DNA from: CAZEGV01 sp964511645 | GTDB lineage: Bacteria; Bacteroidota; Bacteroidia; Cytophagales; JAAEPT01 | Length of the DNA: 9,963 nucleotides | Assembly (NCBI GenBank): GCA_964511645.1 | Contig: CAZEGV010000082.1 | Coordinates: 1-9,963 of the forward strand | Direction of reading: 5' to 3' | Shown: one piece after another, positions 5,310-9,963 of the stretch | Layout: every line of letters begins with the position of its first letter | Numbering within the stretch: the stretch's first letter is position 1 | Notes under the pieces: generated by a model | Databases searched by the model: none | What the model saw: only the letters and a program-made list of their open reading frames with translations | What the model was told of the DNA's origin: nothing | Program-made: the position numbers and the translations under genes

Positions 5310-8300
5310 ATGAAGAGAACATTACTAGTAACGGTATTTACTTTTTTGGTTGGTATTTTGGGGTATGCCCAAACTACTTTTTCTGGAAAGGTTTTAGATG
5401 AGAACAACATTCCCCTCCCTGGGGCTTCAGTTGTTTTGAAAGGGAGCAGCACAGGAGCAGCTGCTAATTTTGATGGGGATTTTAAAATAGAACTTCCCTC
5501 AGATAATCAAATTTTGGTCATATCCTATATAGGATACCTATCTACAGAGTTTGATGCCACTGGCTTAACAACAGCTGAAATTATGCTACAACCAGACTCC
5601 CAAAAACTGGATGAGGTAGTAGTAACGGCATTGGGAATCAAGAGATCTAAAAAATCTTTGGGATATGCTTCCCAAGAATTAGATTCGGATGAAATTGCCG
5701 CCGCAAGAGAACCAAACCTTTTAAACGGACTTTCTGGCAAAGTAGCTGGTCTACAGATTACCAATAGTCCATCTGGCATTGGCGGTTCTGCAAGGGTAAC
5801 TATTCGTGGAGATGCTTCTTTAAATATTAATGGCAACTCGCCTCTTTTTATAGTAGATGGCACTCCAATCAGTAATGAAATTGTAGGCTCTAATAGTTCT
5901 GGAACTCAGGATGTGGATTATGGAAATGGTGCATCAGAAATTAATCCAGAAAACATAGAATCCATCAACGTTCTTAAAGGACCAGCAGCAGCAGCACTTT
6001 ATGGGGCTAGAGCTGCAAACGGAGCAATTATTATCACAACTAAAAAAGGAACATCTACAAAAGGTAAATTAGGAATTACCGTGAATATGGGTGTTACCAT
6101 AGAAAATATAATGATGCTACCAGATTGGCAAAATGAGTACGGCCAAGGAAACAACCAACAATTTGCTTTTGTAGATGGTAATGGTAGTGGTATTGCAGAT
6201 GGTGTTGATGAAAGCTGGGGGCCAAGATTGGATACAGGTTTGTTGATTCCTCAATTTGACTCTCCTCGTGAAGATGGTACTAGAGGTGGTGATTATCTTG
6301 TTAGTGATTCTCCTATAATTGCAACCCCATGGGTATCCCAACCAGATAATACCAAAGATTTCTTTAATACTGGTTATACCAAAACAAACAGTATTTCAAT
6401 CTCCAAATCGGGAGATTTAGGGAATTTTAGACTGTCATTTCAAAACTTAGATCAAGAAGGTGTAATTCCCAATACGGATTTAGAGAGAAACACTGTTAAT
6501 TTAAGTGCAGGACTTAACCTTACTGATAAGGTAACAATCAATGCCAATATAAATTACATTAAGTCTGATAGTGGAAACAGGCCATCCCTTAGTTATGGTA
6601 CAGAAAGTATTATGTATTTGTTCATCTGGTATGGTAGACAATTAAACACAAATAGCATGCGGGATTATTGGATGCCCGGACAAGAAAACATTCAACAGTT
6701 CAACTACAATTACAACTATCACGATAACCCATTCTTTAATGTCTATGAGAATACCAACTCACAGGACAAAGACAGAATATATGGTAATATAAGCGCTAAT
6801 TATAAAATCAACGATAATTGGAGTTTATTGGTACGTAGCGGAAGAGATTTTTATAGAGACTTAAGGACTAAGAAAAGAGCGTTTAGTACACAACGTTTTC
6901 CATTAGGGTACTACAGAGAAGACAATGTGTTCTTTGAAGAATCTAACACAGATTTCTTGGCGTCTTATGATAAAGACCTTAGTGAGAAGTTTAAAATAAA
7001 TATTTCTGTTGGTGGTAACCAATTTAGACAAAAGCAAGACTTCACAAAAACAATAGCTCCCCAATTAATTAATCCAGGGGTGTATTCTTTTAATAATACA
7101 AGGAAACCTTTGGAGGTTAGTTCTAACAATAAGGAAAAGAGAATTAATAGTCTATATGGTTTTGCAAGATTCTCTTATGATGAGAAGATATATTTAGATA
7201 TAACAGGTAGAAATGACTGGTCTAGTACGTTGCCATCAGATGGTAACTCATATTTCTATCCTTCTGCAACTTTAAGTGTTATAGCCAATGATATTTTTGA
7301 GCTTCCAGAGTTTGTTTCGTTTGCCAAACTTAGAGCGGCATATGCAGAAGTTGGTAATGATACAGACCCTTATAAGTTGTCTAGTTTTTATACAAATGAA
7401 AATCCATTTGGCGATAATCCCGTATTGACAGAATCTTCTTTGATTCCTAACTCAAATCTAAAGCCAGAAATCACATCTTCTTATGAATTTGGGATAGACC
7501 TTCGTTTGTTTCAAAGTAGGGTAAATTTGGATGCAACCTATTATAGTGGAGCTACTAAAAACCAGATTATTCCTATCAGTACAGATGTTTCTAGTGGATA
7601 TACCCGTAAGTTGATAAATGCTGGTGAAGTTAGAAATTATGGTTTTGAGGCCATTGCCAACTTTATTCCAATACGCACAGATAATTTTACTTGGAACGCT
7701 ACTTTTAATTTCTCTACCAATAAGAGTGAAGTAACCGATTTAGGAGGTGTAGATTATACACTAACTGATAGAAATGGAGTATACATACAAGCTAGAGAAG
7801 GTGGTTCTATCAGTGCAATCTACGGTAGGGGCTTCCAAAGAGTAGAAGATGAAAGCAGTCCAAGTTTTGGAGAAATTATCTTCAATGAACAAGGAATTCC
7901 ACAAAGAACAGATGACTTAGTTTATCAAGGAGATTATGCCCCTGATTATACTTTGGGTCTTATGAACAGTTTTAAATACAAAGCTCTTGATTTTAGCTTT
8001 TTGTTTGATACCAGACAAGGAGGTATTGTAGTATCCCGTACCAAAACCATAGGTAGTACTTCTGGTCAGCTAAAAGAAACCTTGGTAGGAAGAGAAACAG
8101 GAATTGTTGGTGTAGGAGTAGTGGAAACTTCACCTGGAGTATATGTTCCAAACACCACAAATGTAGATGTAAGAACATATAACAACCAATACTACAAAAG
8201 AGACAATGTAGAAGCGGCAAAGTATGATGCTTCCTATACTAAATTAAGGGAGGTGTCCTTGGGATATACTTTTCCAAAACGTCTCTTGAGCAAATTACCT

Positions 8301-8474
8301 ATTCAAAATGCAAGGTTGTCCATTACAGGTAGAAATCTATTATTATGGACAGACAATCCTCATTTTGACCCCGAAACCGTATCTGTGTCTGGAGGCACAT
8401 TACAACCAGGTATAGAAAATATGTCTTATCCAAGTACAAGAAGCTTCACTTTTAATCTAAAACTTGATTTTTAA
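5310..8474 (+). CDS. SusC/RagA-family TonB-linked outer-membrane transporter
   Basis: This 1054-residue TonB-dependent transporter has a signal peptide at residues 1-20 (cleavage near GYAQ). A carboxypeptidase-regulatory-like domain follows (about 24-95: SGKVLDENNIPLPGASVVLKG, then ISYIGY). A TonB-box-like segment, KLDEVVVTALG, is at 99-109, and the plug runs about 115-247. The SusC/RagA signature (SINVLKGPAAAALYGARAANGAIIITTKKG region) is at about 218-247. The remaining residues form a 22-strand-type barrel ending in F, as outer-membrane proteins do. No STN domain precedes it, so it is not the anti-sigma signalling type, which fits control by the neighbouring XRE-cupin protein. It forms a lidded import complex with the SusD-like lipoprotein encoded 12 bp downstream. 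The ligand is unknown. Neighbouring phosphonate enzymes suggest an aminophosphonate or a phosphonate-bearing glycan or lipid fragment, and no glycoside hydrolase or sulfatase is in view. Confidence 0.95.
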   Translation: MKRTLLVTVFTFLVGILGYAQTTFSGKVLDENNIPLPGASVVLKGSSTGAAANFDGDFKIELPSDNQILVISYIGYLSTEFDATGLTTAEIMLQPDSQKLDEVVVTALGIKRSKKSLGYASQELDSDEIAAAREPNLLNGLSGKVAGLQITNSPSGIGGSARVTIRGDASLNINGNSPLFIVDGTPISNEIVGSNSSGTQDVDYGNGASEINPENIESINVLKGPAAAALYGARAANGAIIITTKKGTSTKGKLGITVNMGVTIENIMMLPDWQNEYGQGNNQQFAFVDGNGSGIADGVDESWGPRLDTGLLIPQFDSPREDGTRGGDYLVSDSPIIATPWVSQPDNTKDFFNTGYTKTNSISISKSGDLGNFRLSFQNLDQEGVIPNTDLERNTVNLSAGLNLTDKVTINANINYIKSDSGNRPSLSYGTESIMYLFIWYGRQLNTNSMRDYWMPGQENIQQFNYNYNYHDNPFFNVYENTNSQDKDRIYGNISANYKINDNWSLLVRSGRDFYRDLRTKKRAFSTQRFPLGYYREDNVFFEESNTDFLASYDKDLSEKFKINISVGGNQFRQKQDFTKTIAPQLINPGVYSFNNTRKPLEVSSNNKEKRINSLYGFARFSYDEKIYLDITGRNDWSSTLPSDGNSYFYPSATLSVIANDIFELPEFVSFAKLRAAYAEVGNDTDPYKLSSFYTNENPFGDNPVLTESSLIPNSNLKPEITSSYEFGIDLRLFQSRVNLDATYYSGATKNQIIPISTDVSSGYTRKLINAGEVRNYGFEAIANFIPIRTDNFTWNATFNFSTNKSEVTDLGGVDYTLTDRNGVYIQAREGGSISAIYGRGFQRVEDESSPSFGEIIFNEQGIPQRTDDLVYQGDYAPDYTLGLMNSFKYKALDFSFLFDTRQGGIVVSRTKTIGSTSGQLKETLVGRETGIVGVGVVETSPGVYVPNTTNVDVRTYNNQYYKRDNVEAAKYDASYTKLREVSLGYTFPKRLLSKLPIQNARLSITGRNLLLWTDNPHFDPETVSVSGGTLQPGIENMSYPSTRSFTFNLKLDF

Positions 8475-8486
8475 TCTATTATAGAA

Positions 8487-9963
8487 ATGAGAAATATAAT
8501 AACAAACAACAAATGGATCCTTATAGCAATGCTATTGCTTACTGTTATAAGTTGTACCGATGATTTTGAGGAAATTAATACAAACCCAAATTTTCCAGAA
8601 AGTGCAAATCCAGACTTGCTTTTGCCAGGAATAATGAGAGAAATGGCCTATAATTGGGGTGGTCAAGGTTGGGAAGAAGGCTTTACCGTAACGCAATATG
8701 CATCTCGCCTTCAATTTACATCTGGTGACAGATATGATTGGTCTCCCTCTGGTGACCCATATAATGATGCCTATAATTCACTAAGAGATGTTGAGAACAT
8801 TCTTAGGGATACTAAGGAAAATGAAGGTCAGCAAAATTATTATGGTGTTGCCCTGATCATTAAATCTTGGATATATTCTTATTTAACCGATGCCTATGGA
8901 GATGTTCCTTATACAGATGCAACCAAAGGGATCAGTGATGATAATATTACACCACAGTTTACACCACAGAGCGAAATTTACAGTGGAATACTGGCAGATT
9001 TAAAAACCGCCAATGGTATTCTAACAGGATTGGATAATATTTCTGGCGATATTTTGTACGGAGGCGATATTTTAAAATGGAGAAAATTTGCAAACTCATT
9101 ACGTTTACGGTTGGCTATGAGAATAAGTGATGTTGACAATAGCAGAGCCGTTTCAGAAATGACTGAAATAACAAATACTCCTGCAACCTACCCTATTTTT
9201 GAAAGCGATGCCGATGCGGCCCTATTGCAATGGAATTCAGATAATCCACAGCCTAAATACAATACACGTTCTGGTAGTTTTGATGAAGTTCGTTTGAGTA
9301 CCACATTAGAAACTAGATTAAAAGATTTAGGAGATAGAAGGCTAATTGTTTTTGCGCAACCCACATCCAATTCTGAAAAAGGAATTTACTCAGATGATTT
9401 AGATGATTATGTAGGAATGCCAAATGGTTTGGATGATGATGCGGCATTGGGATATAGCCCAACAGGAGTTGCAGAAGAGTCTGGTTCCAACTTTATTTCA
9501 AGATTAGGGATTCTTTTGGCCTGTAGAGCTTGTAATGTTGAGCAGGCTTCACCAACAGCATCTCAAACTATTATTATGAGCTATTCTGAGCTTCAATTTA
9601 TTCTTGCCGAAGCAAAAGAAAGAGGATTCATAGCTGGTGATGCGGCCGAATACTACGAAAACGGAATTGTGGCTTCATTTGCATATTATACAGAGAGAGT
9701 TACTGTGGGAGGGTGGAATGAAATTGCAGCAGATATAAGTGCTTTTGATGTAAATGCCTATGTTGCCCAAGCCAGTGTAGCCTATACAGGTACTACTGAT
9801 GAAAAATTAGAAAAAATAGGAACTCAAAAATGGATTACCCTTTTCTATACCGGTTTTGAAGCCTGGTCAGATTGGAGACGTACTGGTATGCCAGAAATAG
9901 TTCCTGGACCAGATGCCGTAAATAGCAGAAAAGTTCCTGTTCGTTTTCAGTATCCAAATTCTG
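8487..9963 (+). CDS. SusD/RagB-family nutrient-binding lipoprotein, SusD-like_2 type (3' end cut off)
   Basis: The frame is open from ATG 8487 to the window edge (492 codons). It has a lipoprotein signal, MRNIITNNKWILIAMLLLTV, then ISC with the lipidated Cys at residue 23. CTDDFEE follows, an acidic run matching the flavobacterial surface-export signal for lipoproteins. FEEINTNPNFPE, then YLTDAYGDVPYTDA, KWRKFANSLRLRLAMR, SYSELQFILAEA and GFEAWSDWRRTGMP are hallmarks of the SusD-like_2 (PF12771) TPR-rich fold. These proteins cap the SusC barrel at the cell surface and capture the ligand. The last residues seen, RKVPVRFQYPNS, occur near the family's C-terminus, so only a few dozen residues are missing. 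It follows susC by 12 bp with no terminator and is co-transcribed. Genes beyond it may reveal the substrate. Confidence 0.95.
   Translation, partial: MRNIITNNKWILIAMLLLTVISCTDDFEEINTNPNFPESANPDLLLPGIMREMAYNWGGQGWEEGFTVTQYASRLQFTSGDRYDWSPSGDPYNDAYNSLRDVENILRDTKENEGQQNYYGVALIIKSWIYSYLTDAYGDVPYTDATKGISDDNITPQFTPQSEIYSGILADLKTANGILTGLDNISGDILYGGDILKWRKFANSLRLRLAMRISDVDNSRAVSEMTEITNTPATYPIFESDADAALLQWNSDNPQPKYNTRSGSFDEVRLSTTLETRLKDLGDRRLIVFAQPTSNSEKGIYSDDLDDYVGMPNGLDDDAALGYSPTGVAEESGSNFISRLGILLACRACNVEQASPTASQTIIMSYSELQFILAEAKERGFIAGDAAEYYENGIVASFAYYTERVTVGGWNEIAADISAFDVNAYVAQASVAYTGTTDEKLEKIGTQKWITLFYTGFEAWSDWRRTGMPEIVPGPDAVNSRKVPVRFQYPNS

Noticed and set aside
5525..5863. 112-codon open frame on the - strand inside susC
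   Set aside because: It is a shadow of the SusC plug region with no recognisable domain. The + strand signature is unambiguous.

Overview
The window looks like chromosomal DNA from a marine-type member of the Flavobacteriaceae (Bacteroidota). The evidence is low-GC coding sequence, A-rich leaders without Shine-Dalgarno sequences, a SusC/SusD outer-membrane pair, a lipoprotein with an acidic run after its lipidated cysteine, and a YceI-family protein with a short Sec signal. The species cannot be named from this sequence.

Layout: (1) 1-209 is the 3' end of an unrecognised gene. (2) 423-982 is a yceI-family gene split by a one-base deletion in a T tract, followed by a strong terminator at 1005-1037. 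(3) 1192-4311 is a tight three-gene operon on the + strand: a 12-helix DUF5690 membrane protein, a TIGR03364-type FAD-dependent oxidoreductase (4-bp ATGA overlap) and a TIGR03351-type phosphonatase-like HAD hydrolase (1-bp gap). (4) 4311-4469 separates this operon from the next gene. It is bounded by 18-bp inverted repeats and a TTA direct repeat, so it may be a small MITE-like insertion. (5) 4470-5036 on the - strand is a HTH_XRE-cupin regulator. (6) 5310-8474 (SusC) and 8487 to the window end (SusD-like_2 lipoprotein, cut off) run divergently from the regulator. No intergenic stretch exceeds 300 bp.

Proposed working: the oxidoreductase and the HAD hydrolase belong to two families known to occur together and proposed to degrade aminophosphonates. 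The first oxidises the amine to an aldehyde and the second cleaves the C-P bond. The SusC/SusD pair would bring an aminophosphonate or a phosphonate-bearing ligand across the outer membrane. DUF5690, which resembles organophosphate:phosphate antiporters at its key arginines, would carry it across the inner membrane. The XRE-cupin protein would be the switch. A 13-bp motif, ATTTACAAATACT, occurs five times (two exact, three imperfect), and all five lie in front of the operon, the regulator and susC, which ties the three units into one candidate regulon. The substrate, the DUF5690 function and the operator assignment are inferences. The family identities of the enzymes and of SusC/SusD are well supported by sequence motifs.
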